From AM-0621 sp964386705 (GTDB lineage Bacteria; Planctomycetota; Planctomycetia; Planctomycetales; Planctomycetaceae), in contig CAYLTY010000003.1 in the NCBI GenBank assembly GCA_964386705.1, positions 1 to 64,000 on the forward strand: 64,000 bases of DNA. The letters run 5' to 3'. Position 1 is the stretch's first letter. Each line of letters opens with the position of its first letter. The translations under genes were made by a program, and so were the position numbers. The notes beneath the pieces are model-generated. The model was not told where the DNA came from. It did no database searches and saw only the letters and a program-made list of their open reading frames with translations. Shown piece by piece: positions 17,704 through 25,868 of this stretch.

Positions 17704-20330
17704 GCGGACGCTCCCTTCTGGCTGTGGTTAGCGCTCAGTTCGAGCAACAGGTTCTTCAACTCGAGGGGATCAAACTTCCGCATGAAGTGAGTAAACCCGG
17801 CTCGCAGCGCATCCGCTTCCATCGAGGGCTTTGTGTTGCCGGAGATGGCAATGACCGGCAGGTCTTTGAACTGTGGCTTGCTGCGAATCCAGCGCACGAA
17901 GTTCAAACCATCAACGCCCGGCATTTCGATATCCGAGAGCACAACGTCGAACTGCGTATCGCGTTCCAGAACGTCGATGGCATCCTGCCCGTCGCCGGTC
18001 GCTTTGACCTGATGGCCATCGCTGATGAGGCTGGTGGTCATCAACTGGCGGAAGAAGACGGAGTCTTCAGCCAGCAGAATCCGTAAAGACGGCCGCCAGT
18101 GATTGTGATGGAACCAATCCGGGTTCGCCTGAATCACATAATGATGAGCATCCACAATCTCGGTAGCGCGATCATTGATGATTGCCGTCCCGACCACACC
18201 CGGTTGCCGCGACGGCATGCGAATGACCAGACGGTCTTCCACGATGTCTTCAATCTCGTTGACCATCAGGCCCATCGCGCAACCGTTCTCCTGGAACACG
18301 ATGACCGGCTGGATCTCGCGATTGGCGTCGCGTCTTGAATAACCATGCACGGGAATCAGCGGCAGCAGGTCGCCGCGATACTGGACGACTTCGCGATCGC
18401 CAGCGGTCTCAATGCGTTCGCTCGGAACTTCTTCCAGTCGTGAAACCAGCGACAGCGGAACGGACATCGAACGACCATCACCCGCGTTGAAGCACAGCAA
18501 GTTGGTGGTGTCGGAGTCCTGACCGCGATCCGCGGACTCGGCGAGTTCCGACGCCATGGACGACAGGCCGATTTCAGTGGCGATACCCGACACGTCCAGA
18601 ATCATGATGACGCGGCCATCGCCCAGAATGGTCGTGCCCTGATAGATCGCAATGTCCTTGAGCAAGCTTCCCATCGGTTTGACGACGATCTCTTCCGTAT
18701 CAAAGACGCGATCGACAATCAGGCCGAACTGCTGATTGCCCACCTGCACGACCACGATGTTGACGTCCGAATCGTCGGTGCGATTCGAAGGCAGTTGCAC
18801 CACGCTATCCAGCCGGATCAACGGCAGTAGCCGATGGCGCAAGCGAAAGACTTCGTTGTTGTGAATGTGCTCGATGCGGTGTTTCTCTTCCGCCGCCAGA
18901 CGGACCAGCTCGACCACTCCCAGTTGAGGAATCGCGAAGGACTCACCGCCGCTTTCCACAACCAGTGCCGAGACAATCGCCAGCGTCAGGGGAATGCGAA
19001 TCCGGACGGACGTTCCTTTGTCCGCGACCGATGACAGATCGACGGTGCCGCCGATCTTCTCGATGGATGTTTTCACCACATCCATGCCAACGCCGCGACC
19101 AGAGAGAGACGTCACCTGCTGGGCCGTCGAGAAGCCCGGGCGAAAGATGAACCGCAGCATCTCGTGCTCAGGCATCCGAGCGGCGTCAGATTCCGTCACC
19201 AGACCTTGAGCAATCGCTTTTTCTCGCACACGTTTCACGTTGATGCCCGCGCCATCATCCGCGATCGAGATGATGACATGCCCGCCTTCGTGATAAGCAT
19301 CCAGTTTGATCGTGCCTGTTTCCGACTTGCCCTTCTTCCGGCGCACTTCGGGAGTTTCCAGACCATGATCCGCCGAATTGCGAATCATGTGCGTGAGCGG
19401 ATCACGAATCGCCTCCAGCACGGTGCGATCGAGTTCAGTTTCGTTGCCGCGCATCTCCAGTTCGATCTGCTTGCCCGTGGCTTGTCGCAGATCGCGAATG
19501 ATGCGGGGCATGGTCGACCAGACGCTGCCAATCGGCTGCATCCGAGTCTTCATCACGCCTTCCTGCAGATCCGTCGTCACTCGATTGAGGAGCGTGATGG
19601 GCGCGGTGTACTTCGATTCGTCGTCACCCCGGGCAAGCTGCAGCAGTTGATTGCGCGTCAGCACGAGTTCCCCAACCAGGTTCATCAAGCTGTCGAGCAC
19701 GTCAACGTGCACTCGAATCGACAGGTCAGTGGCCTTGTTGGCTTTCGCGCCGAGGTTGTCTCCTCCAGATTGCTCAAGCTGAGCCCCATCACTGGCAGCA
19801 GCCTGCGCGACCGAAACTGGTTGAGTTTCCAAAGCATCTTGTTTCAACGCTGCCACAGACTCGGCGGATGGGCGTTCGGCTTCCCGCGAATCACGTGGCT
19901 CCGTACCTGAAGCAGGAATTTGCTCTCCGCCCGAAAGAGAAACAGCGGCAATGCGCTCGAGTTGCTGAATCAGGTCGGCGGCGGCCTCTTCTGATTCCTT
20001 GCCGGACGCTTCCAGAACATGCAGCAAACGCTTGAGTTCAGCCGCCGATCGCAGAATGAGTGCAATATTATCTCGGGATGTTTCCAGTTGTCCGTCACGT
20101 ACCTTCCGCAGGACGCTCTCAGTCGCCCAGGCCACTTCGCCCAGCTTGGGAAGCCCGATCAGGCCACTCATGCAATTGATGGTGTGGACCGTGCGTAACA
20201 ATCCCGAGTACGCACCCGGATCTGCGGCGTTTGTCTGAACCGCGGCGATGTGGTCATCCAGCACGTTCAGTTCGGCCCAGTTGTCGGCGATGAACTGCCT
20301 GAGCGCATTGCTGTCGGAAGCGGGAAGCAT
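17700..20330 (-). CDS. cheA: Hybrid chemotaxis histidine kinase CheA with fused receiver
   Basis: 876 residues from the ATG at 20330; a TTG at 20402 would add 24. Domains in order: Hpt with the phospho-histidine in VHTINCMSG (His49; the usual HTxKG has become HTINC), a dimerisation helix pair (LDSLMNLVGELVLTRNQLL), an ATPase with NSADHGLE (N box) and DDGAGI, two successive CheW-like domains (starting near SALVVESGGESFAI and TNLLCFNAGDGRSM), and a C-terminal receiver with LAEDS, VLSDIEMPG and FMRK. CheA passes phosphate to CheY and CheB. No separate cheY is seen, so the fused receiver may act as output or phosphate sink. I preferred ATG 20330 because AAGGA precedes it and the Hpt helix starts there. 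Confidence 0.93.
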   Translation of the reverse strand: MLPASDSNALRQFIADNWAELNVLDDHIAAVQTNAADPGAYSGLLRTVHTINCMSGLIGLPKLGEVAWATESVLRKVRDGQLETSRDNIALILRSAAELKRLLHVLEASGKESEEAAADLIQQLERIAAVSLSGGEQIPASGTEPRDSREAERPSAESVAALKQDALETQPVSVAQAAASDGAQLEQSGGDNLGAKANKATDLSIRVHVDVLDSLMNLVGELVLTRNQLLQLARGDDESKYTAPITLLNRVTTDLQEGVMKTRMQPIGSVWSTMPRIIRDLRQATGKQIELEMRGNETELDRTVLEAIRDPLTHMIRNSADHGLETPEVRRKKGKSETGTIKLDAYHEGGHVIISIADDGAGINVKRVREKAIAQGLVTESDAARMPEHEMLRFIFRPGFSTAQQVTSLSGRGVGMDVVKTSIEKIGGTVDLSSVADKGTSVRIRIPLTLAIVSALVVESGGESFAIPQLGVVELVRLAAEEKHRIEHIHNNEVFRLRHRLLPLIRLDSVVQLPSNRTDDSDVNIVVVQVGNQQFGLIVDRVFDTEEIVVKPMGSLLKDIAIYQGTTILGDGRVIMILDVSGIATEIGLSSMASELAESADRGQDSDTTNLLCFNAGDGRSMSVPLSLVSRLEEVPSERIETAGDREVVQYRGDLLPLIPVHGYSRRDANREIQPVIVFQENGCAMGLMVNEIEDIVEDRLVIRMPSRQPGVVGTAIINDRATEIVDAHHYVIQANPDWFHHNHWRPSLRILLAEDSVFFRQLMTTSLISDGHQVKATGDGQDAIDVLERDTQFDVVLSDIEMPGVDGLNFVRWIRSKPQFKDLPVIAISGNTKPSMEADALRAGFTHFMRKFDPLELKNLLLELSANHSQKGASA

Positions 20331-20402
20331 TGCAGCAGTGTCCTTGATCGCGAGCTGCGCGCAGGCAGCCTGAGATTCGTAGCCGCGAATCCATTCGCTC
20401 AA

Positions 20403-21346
20403 ACATCCAAGACCTGTTCACCTGGCACCAGTTACCGAGATCCAGGCTGCTTGCGGAGAGTGGCATGACGACTGAGGAGCCGCAGAACTCAAGGACTCAG
20501 ACGAGCAACTGAGTCGATGATTCAGGATCCGATGGTCAACTATCCAATGAGATATTCACTTTCGACCACCAGGCGCGGAGTCCATCAGAGTACCTTGACT
20601 TCAAAATCGTAGATGGCGGCTGAGCGCCAAGATTCTTGTTCTCACAGTTGAAAGGCCCGTGCGATACCGCGCGAAAGGATGCTCAAAACGCACGCTTCAA
20701 ACCGTCAACAACGACTTAGCTCGTGCGTTCGCAGATACACTCCACGGCACTCACCACCGTCACAAGAACAACATCGGCCACTCGGCCTTTTTAAATATAA
20801 TTAAGTTCACTAGTGACATTAAGAATTGTTCGAATCAAAGAAGCACTAGCGACAGCCAACTTTTTGCGCTGCCCCGCAGAACTCTGCTTCGCGTAGTCCG
20901 GCAGTGAATTCGAGTGACCGGATTTGTCGAGGCGTGTTCGTGACACTGAACAGAACCAAGTCGCCTCATCATGAAAATCTCGGTCTCGCTTCAGTCGCGC
21001 TGTTTCCCGGTGACGCCTCGTTGTGGTCTCTCCTGACGAGCAATCTGGGCCGCTCAACGGAGGCAACACCGCTGCGTTAAGAAGTCTGCAACGCAACTGC
21101 CTTGAGAACGCGTAAGGCGGGCATACGTCCGCCGCACGCAAGGGCTGTACTGAAATGTCAGTTCGTTCCACCGAGACTCGTGCGGGTTGCATGAGTCGTA
21201 CGGGATAGGTACCGGTCGGTTGCTGGTTCCCACCCGGAATTTTGAAGCCTCGAACAGATCCAGACCTATCAATTGATTCACCGCGAGAACCCGGGCCACT
21301 GTGGTACTGTCAGCGGTTGTCAGAAGCTGAGGACTTCATTGTGTTG
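20403..21346. other. Intergenic region between divergent chemotaxis operons
   Basis: About 940 bases with no convincing gene; the open frames here are short and lack family motifs or ribosome sites. An AT-rich patch (about 20788-20826) contains a 10-base palindrome TCACTAGTGA at 20807-20816, next to GGCC-ACTC-GGCC-TTTTT at 20777-20793, which could be a small terminator. Since cheA reads leftwards and the CheX-like gene rightwards, both promoters must lie here or just outside, but I could not pick convincing -35/-10 boxes. Confidence 0.5.
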
Positions 21347-21853
21347 ATGACAGCACCCGCAACAACGCCTATCGCGACATCGTTGGTCGAAGCCACGATC
21401 GATGCCTTTGCGTTGATGATGGATGTGCGGTGCAGCCAGTCGAAGGTGTCGCTGAGACGATCCGACACCCCGCTTCACCCCGTGACCGCGGCTGTGGGAC
21501 TGAACGGCCAGATCGTGGGCACGATGTGCCTGAGTGTGCCTGTCGAGACCGCGCTCAACATTGTGCGGCGAATGGTCGATGTAGAAGTCGCGGCGGTAGA
21601 CCGTCTTGTATGCGACAGCGTGGGAGAATTCTCCAACGTCATCGCGGGCGGTGCTAAGGATAAGGTGCCGGAGTTCGAGTTGGTGCTCGGCGTGCCGATG
21701 GTCGTGCAAGGCGAAGATCAGCAGATCTCGTTTCCGCGCAACTGCCAACCGGTGTGCGTTGATTTTGAGTCAGACATCGGCCCATTCCAGGTTCTGTTCG
21801 GATTCGTCCACAAAGTGGATAACACGGCAGTCGATTGTCCGGTTTTGATCTGA
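21347..21853 (+). CDS. CheX-like phosphatase of chemotaxis
   Basis: 168 residues. The central stretch SVGEFSNVIAGGAKDKV carries the ExxN active-site pair of the CheC/CheX/FliY phosphatases, which remove phosphate from CheY-type receivers. The surrounding fold text (PVTAAVGLNGQIVGTMCLSV and VPMVVQGEDQQISFP) fits CheX, with one phosphatase motif only. The start is uncertain: ATG 21347 is used; a GTG lies two codons upstream. It is followed 44 bases later by an Hpt-receiver gene and is divergent from cheA, so it probably controls the phosphate level of the receivers of this cluster. Confidence 0.85.
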   Translation: MTAPATTPIATSLVEATIDAFALMMDVRCSQSKVSLRRSDTPLHPVTAAVGLNGQIVGTMCLSVPVETALNIVRRMVDVEVAAVDRLVCDSVGEFSNVIAGGAKDKVPEFELVLGVPMVVQGEDQQISFPRNCQPVCVDFESDIGPFQVLFGFVHKVDNTAVDCPVLI

Positions 21854-21897
21854 ACTCCCCAATCTCGTCTCAATCAGGATTTCTCGAAGGACAGCAC

Positions 21898-22815
21898 ATG
21901 ACCGCTCCAGCGGACTGCATTGATGAGTTCGTAGACGATCCGGAAATGATCGCGATGTTTGTGAACAACGCGGCTGAGCTGACGGAGCAGATCGAAAACG
22001 ATCTGGTTGCCATCGAACGCATCCCGCCCCAGGAGCGCCTGGATGTCGTCAATCGCATCTTCCGCGCAGCGCACACGATCAAAGGCGAATCCGGGTTTAT
22101 CGGACTGAGAAACATTGGTCGATTGGCTCACGGGATGGAGAACATCCTGGACCAAGTTCGCGAATCGCGTATCGAACCAACACAGCAAGTTGTCTCGACC
22201 TTGCTCTCATCGCTCGACACCCTGCGGCAGATGATCGAGTCCGTCGAGGATTCGCACTCGGTCGATGTCGGACCGCATCTCTCGCAGTTAGCTTTGCTCG
22301 AATCCGGTACTCAGCCAATACCCTTGACGCACTCACCAAGCCCCGTCGCTCTGGCTAAAGCTGAAGCGATGTCGTCGAATCAGGACGGTCCGGTCGCGAA
22401 AGCTTCCAGCAATACGGCGCGAACCCGAGTGCTGATCGTGGACGACGAACCAACGGTCGTCGCAATCGCGAGCCGACAACTCAATAAGGCCGGCATCCCG
22501 GTCGATGAGGCGACCAACGCCGAAGACGCTCTGCAGATGATGCGTCGCAACCTTTACACCGTCGTCATCTGTGACATCAATCTGCCGGGCATTTCGGGTG
22601 TGGAACTGCTGCGAAAACTGAAAACGCTCAGTCCAATGGTACAGGTGGTGATGCTCACCGGTCACACCAACATCATCACGGTGCTCGACAGCTTTGAAGC
22701 CGGAGCGGCCGATTTCCTGCCCAAGAGCCAAGACTACACCCAACTCGTCAAGCTGGTGAACGACGCCTTGGGCCGAGTCGATCGCTGGGTCCCCCTCATG
22801 CGCAGCCGGAAGTAG
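21898..22815 (+). CDS. Hpt-receiver protein
   Basis: 305 residues. The N-terminal Hpt domain has a complete phospho-histidine motif AAHTIKGESG (His59), preceded by CheA-like helix text. After a ~50-residue linker comes a receiver domain with LIVDDEP, VVICDINLPG and FLPKS (Asp, Thr and Lys positions all present). There is no kinase or DNA-binding domain, so it probably relays phosphate from the hybrid CheA or another kinase. The start follows AAGGA by seven bases. It is co-directional with the CheX-like phosphatase gene just upstream. Confidence 0.92.
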   Translation: MTAPADCIDEFVDDPEMIAMFVNNAAELTEQIENDLVAIERIPPQERLDVVNRIFRAAHTIKGESGFIGLRNIGRLAHGMENILDQVRESRIEPTQQVVSTLLSSLDTLRQMIESVEDSHSVDVGPHLSQLALLESGTQPIPLTHSPSPVALAKAEAMSSNQDGPVAKASSNTARTRVLIVDDEPTVVAIASRQLNKAGIPVDEATNAEDALQMMRRNLYTVVICDINLPGISGVELLRKLKTLSPMVQVVMLTGHTNIITVLDSFEAGAADFLPKSQDYTQLVKLVNDALGRVDRWVPLMRSRK

Positions 22816-22835
22816 CCTCAGGCTTCAAAACGAGT

Positions 22836-22862
22836 AAGGCCGGACAAACTTTGTCCGGCCTT
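22836..22862. terminator. Terminator hairpin after the Hpt-receiver gene
   Basis: Perfect 12-bp stem (22836-22847 with 22851-22862) with a three-base loop, in the 78-bp gap between two convergent genes. It has no clear T-run; likely a bidirectional terminator. Confidence 0.7.
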
Positions 22863-22893
22863 GCGATCTGAGATCCAGAATCCTCATGGGTTG

Positions 22894-23355
22894 CTAATCA
22901 ACCAGCGGGAAAACGAAATCGTTCGCGCTGGCGTTCTCACTAATTTCAGCGGTGAGATTGCTGGTCGCCGGATTGGAATACTTCAGAGGAATTTCCGGCT
23001 TTTCGGCCTCTTTCTTCTTGCCCATCTGCTCCATCTGCATCTTCCGCATGTCGTCTGGTTTCATGTCCGGAGTCGCCGCGGCATCAGTCTTCGATGGCTT
23101 GATAATTCCAACCTTCGCCATTCCAACTGGTGCGCCTTTGCGACCGCCGGTGGTCATCATGAACTTACCGCTGGCGTCAGTCGTGCCGACTGAAATGGGC
23201 TTCTTCTCGACCATGAAGGTGACAGTCGCCCCCGCGACGGGGTTGCCATTGTAAGTCACTGTGCCCTTGACTTCAGCGAGCTTTGGAGCGTCGGCTACTC
23301 CACCGCCACAACCTATCAAGGAAAGTAACATCGCAGAGCAGATTAACCGACGCAT
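22894..23355 (-). CDS. Lipoprotein with carboxypeptidase-regulatory-like domain
   Basis: 153 residues. A lipoprotein signal (MRRLICSAMLLSLIGCGGG, lipid on the cysteine of LIGC) is followed by a transthyretin-like fold (VKGTVTYNGNPVAGATVTF, then TTDASGKFMMTTGG). A Met/Lys-rich stretch (MKPDDMRKMQMEQMGKKKE) is unusual for the family. Such small lipoproteins are very common in planctomycetes directly downstream of DUF1559 genes, as here (61 bases apart); their role is unknown, probably in the cell envelope. Confidence 0.88.
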   Translation of the reverse strand: MRRLICSAMLLSLIGCGGGVADAPKLAEVKGTVTYNGNPVAGATVTFMVEKKPISVGTTDASGKFMMTTGGRKGAPVGMAKVGIIKPSKTDAAATPDMKPDDMRKMQMEQMGKKKEAEKPEIPLKYSNPATSNLTAEISENASANDFVFPLVD

Positions 23356-23416
23356 TCAGGCAACTCCCAACGGCAGTGGAACGAGTAGACGAACGGAGAG
23401 ACGAGTCTATGACGGT

Positions 23417-24397
23417 CTACATGGCATCCCAAGACAGCACCTTGCCGTCGCGCCGACCGCCCAGTCGTTGGTATGTCTGGTAGTCAATGTTCTGCGAGAC
23501 AAATCGAACCACACCGTCGCCAAACAGGAACTGCGCCCCGCCAACGTGACGACTGCGGAATCCCCAGGAAAGATTCCAGTTACTTTGAGCGGTACATGTA
23601 GGGTATTCGGGATTCGGCTCGTTACGGCAAGTCGTCATCGTGTTGATCGGGACCGACGTTGATCCGTGCGCGTTGCCCATGCCGTTGTAGTTCCACCAGC
23701 CACCGCCGTGGTCATTGCACGTCGGGATAATTTCACCCACCAGAATTGTGTTCGACATACCGTCAGTAAATGCCTGGGTAGGAAAACCAGCGTTGATGCG
23801 TCCAAAGGCGCCGGAAATATTTTCGCCAGCGACGTCATTACCGTGGTCCGCAGCGCCTTGCGGATTCTCATAGTGGACACCTGGCTGCAAGAACAGGTTG
23901 CAGTTTCCGTCAGCTGACGGCGTGCGTGTCGATCCCAAGCTGCCTGTGTAGTTGGCCTGAGCCCAGTTTCCGTCGACCGTACCCTGACCGTTGTCAGAGG
24001 GGCAGAGAGCGTAGGGAGTGTTCTTCTGGCGAATGTAAATAACACCGGCAGGACAAGGTGGAACACTTCCACCAAGGCAGCGGTCCCAAGCCGCGCCGGC
24101 GTTCATGTCCGCGTCCTGGTAGAGTGCCGCCTGATCCATCATAGGCAGAATCATCACCTGCCAGCCAACCTGTGGGGCCGCCCAGTTGTTGCCGCCGCCG
24201 GGCAGTTGCTTATGAGTTTCCTCATAGGTTGCCAGTCCCAAGCCGTATTGCTTGAGGTTGTTCTTGCATTGACTGCGTCGAGCAGCCTCTCGGGCTTGCT
24301 GCACAGCAGGCAGCAGCAGGGCCACGAGGACCGCGATAATCGCAATGACCACCAACAACTCAATCAGGGTAAAACCCTTTGGCCGCCGCAGAATCAT
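23417..24397 (-). CDS. DUF1559 pilin-like secreted protein
   Basis: 326 residues. The N-terminus is a type IV pilin/pseudopilin signal: RPKGFTLIELLVVIAIIAVL, cleaved after the glycine by a prepilin peptidase, with the helix running on into LPAVQQAREAARRSQCKNN. The DUF1559 domain follows, ending with the family's DG motif (FLFGDGVVRFVSQ). These proteins occur in tens to hundreds of copies per planctomycete genome. They are thought to form surface structures, but this has little direct support. The gene is followed by a small lipoprotein gene on the same strand, the usual arrangement. Confidence 0.95.
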   Translation of the reverse strand: MILRRPKGFTLIELLVVIAIIAVLVALLLPAVQQAREAARRSQCKNNLKQYGLGLATYEETHKQLPGGGNNWAAPQVGWQVMILPMMDQAALYQDADMNAGAAWDRCLGGSVPPCPAGVIYIRQKNTPYALCPSDNGQGTVDGNWAQANYTGSLGSTRTPSADGNCNLFLQPGVHYENPQGAADHGNDVAGENISGAFGRINAGFPTQAFTDGMSNTILVGEIIPTCNDHGGGWWNYNGMGNAHGSTSVPINTMTTCRNEPNPEYPTCTAQSNWNLSWGFRSRHVGGAQFLFGDGVVRFVSQNIDYQTYQRLGGRRDGKVLSWDAM

Positions 24398-24551
24398 TTG
24401 TGCTGCTCCAGTTGAGGCGAATCTAATCGTTCTTCAGTTGGCCCCGATGCTTCGTGTAGTGATGATCTCCGCGTCTTAACCAAAGATCAACATGCTTTGA
24501 ATGATCTTTTACGTGATGTTCACATTAACACTGTAAGACAAATTGTCTGAT

Positions 24552-25832
24552 ATGAGTCCACCAAGCGCCACAGCCCGAAGTTCTCGAATCCAACACGTCC
24601 TTCGACGACTTGGTTTGGTGGTATTTTTGGCACTCTTAATACAACAAGGAACGTGGAGATACGCAGCGCAGCGAACGGCTGCAAACCTTGAACTCCATCG
24701 TCTGGATCAGGCTCAGTTCTGGATTGATCTCTGGGGAATGTCTTCATGGCACTCTACAGATTTGCGTCTGAGCAGAGCCCGGCTGCATCGCGTGCGGGGA
24801 CAGACAGAGGACGCTCGCAAGGAACTGGACCTGGCCAGGCAATACGGCGCAGCCAAAGAGGACATTCGGACGGAAGAGATTCTGATGCTGGCTCAAGGCG
24901 GCCAGCTCTCACGCGTTGAACAAAACTTGAAGTCACTACTGATCGAACAACGAGTAGGGTTATCTGCAGTCTGCGAAGCGTACATCAACGGCTTCCTGTT
25001 GAATTACCGCTTCGGCGATGCCGCCGGGTTGCTCGATGTGTGGGAGAAAGACTTTCCAGAAGCCGCCCAGCCCAAGTTCGTCCGGGGACTCATTGAGGAG
25101 CAACTGGGGAACTCTGCCATCGCCATGAATTCCTTTCAGGCGGCGCTGAAGTTGGACCCCAGCCGCCACGACATTCGCCTGCGACTCGCGATCGCCTTGA
25201 CCCGACAGCACAACTACAAGCAGGCGGTCGAGTACTTCAAAAGTATCGATTCCCGTTACGCGGACAGCGAAGAGTATCTGCTGCATTACGCGACGTGCCT
25301 GAGCGAGATGGGTGACCAGAAGGCAGCCTTGCCCGTGCTCAACCGCCTGCTTGCCCGGAATGCGCAGCATCGGGAAGCCAATCTGCTGAAAGCCCGCTAC
25401 CACTTCGCGATCCGAGGGTACGCGGAAGCTAAAGCTTTGCTGGAAAAGCGACTGCGTCAAACGGAACGTGACTACGACTACCGCTATCTGATGGGGCTGG
25501 TGCTGCGTGCTGAAGGTCGCACAGCAGAGGCTGCCGAGCACATGGTCTTCGTCGAGAAAGCGGACGCAGCGATGGCCAAGGTCCGGCTGGCGATGGATCA
25601 GACGCGCGACAAACCGCGTCGAGCCGACACGCGTTTCGAGATTGGTTCGCAGTTGCTGGAACTGGGCTTTCGCAACGACGGAGCGAGCTGGTTGCGTTCC
25701 GTGCTGGAAGTTGACCCTGCCCACCTAGCGGCACACGAAGCTCTCGAAAAGTATTACCGGGAAGAAGGTCTGGAATCGCTCGCTCAACGCCACCATCTGG
25801 CGGTCGAGCGAATCGAGGCGCGGTCGCTCTAG
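24552..25832 (+). CDS. Tetratricopeptide-repeat protein with N-terminal membrane anchor
   Basis: 426 residues. One hydrophobic segment near the N-terminus (LGLVVFLALLIQQGT) is followed by helical repeats of TPR type, for example AQPKFVRGLIEEQLGNSAIA, HNYKQAVEYFKSIDSRYADS and EYLLHYATCLSEMGDQKAAL. TPR proteins act as scaffolds for protein complexes; no enzyme domain is seen. The start was taken as ATG 24552, since the frame extends only three codons further to a TTG; the ribosome site is weak. It reads in the same direction as the RecD-like gene, 36 bases ahead of it. Confidence 0.85.
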   Translation: MSPPSATARSSRIQHVLRRLGLVVFLALLIQQGTWRYAAQRTAANLELHRLDQAQFWIDLWGMSSWHSTDLRLSRARLHRVRGQTEDARKELDLARQYGAAKEDIRTEEILMLAQGGQLSRVEQNLKSLLIEQRVGLSAVCEAYINGFLLNYRFGDAAGLLDVWEKDFPEAAQPKFVRGLIEEQLGNSAIAMNSFQAALKLDPSRHDIRLRLAIALTRQHNYKQAVEYFKSIDSRYADSEEYLLHYATCLSEMGDQKAALPVLNRLLARNAQHREANLLKARYHFAIRGYAEAKALLEKRLRQTERDYDYRYLMGLVLRAEGRTAEAAEHMVFVEKADAAMAKVRLAMDQTRDKPRRADTRFEIGSQLLELGFRNDGASWLRSVLEVDPAHLAAHEALEKYYREEGLESLAQRHHLAVERIEARSL

Positions 25833-25868
25833 TTGCACACCACACCGCCGCTGCAGAACATCCGCGAC

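Noticed and set aside
20659..21299. Several short open frames between the two chemotaxis operons
   Set aside because: They overlap each other on both strands, lack ribosome sites and have unlikely amino-acid composition.
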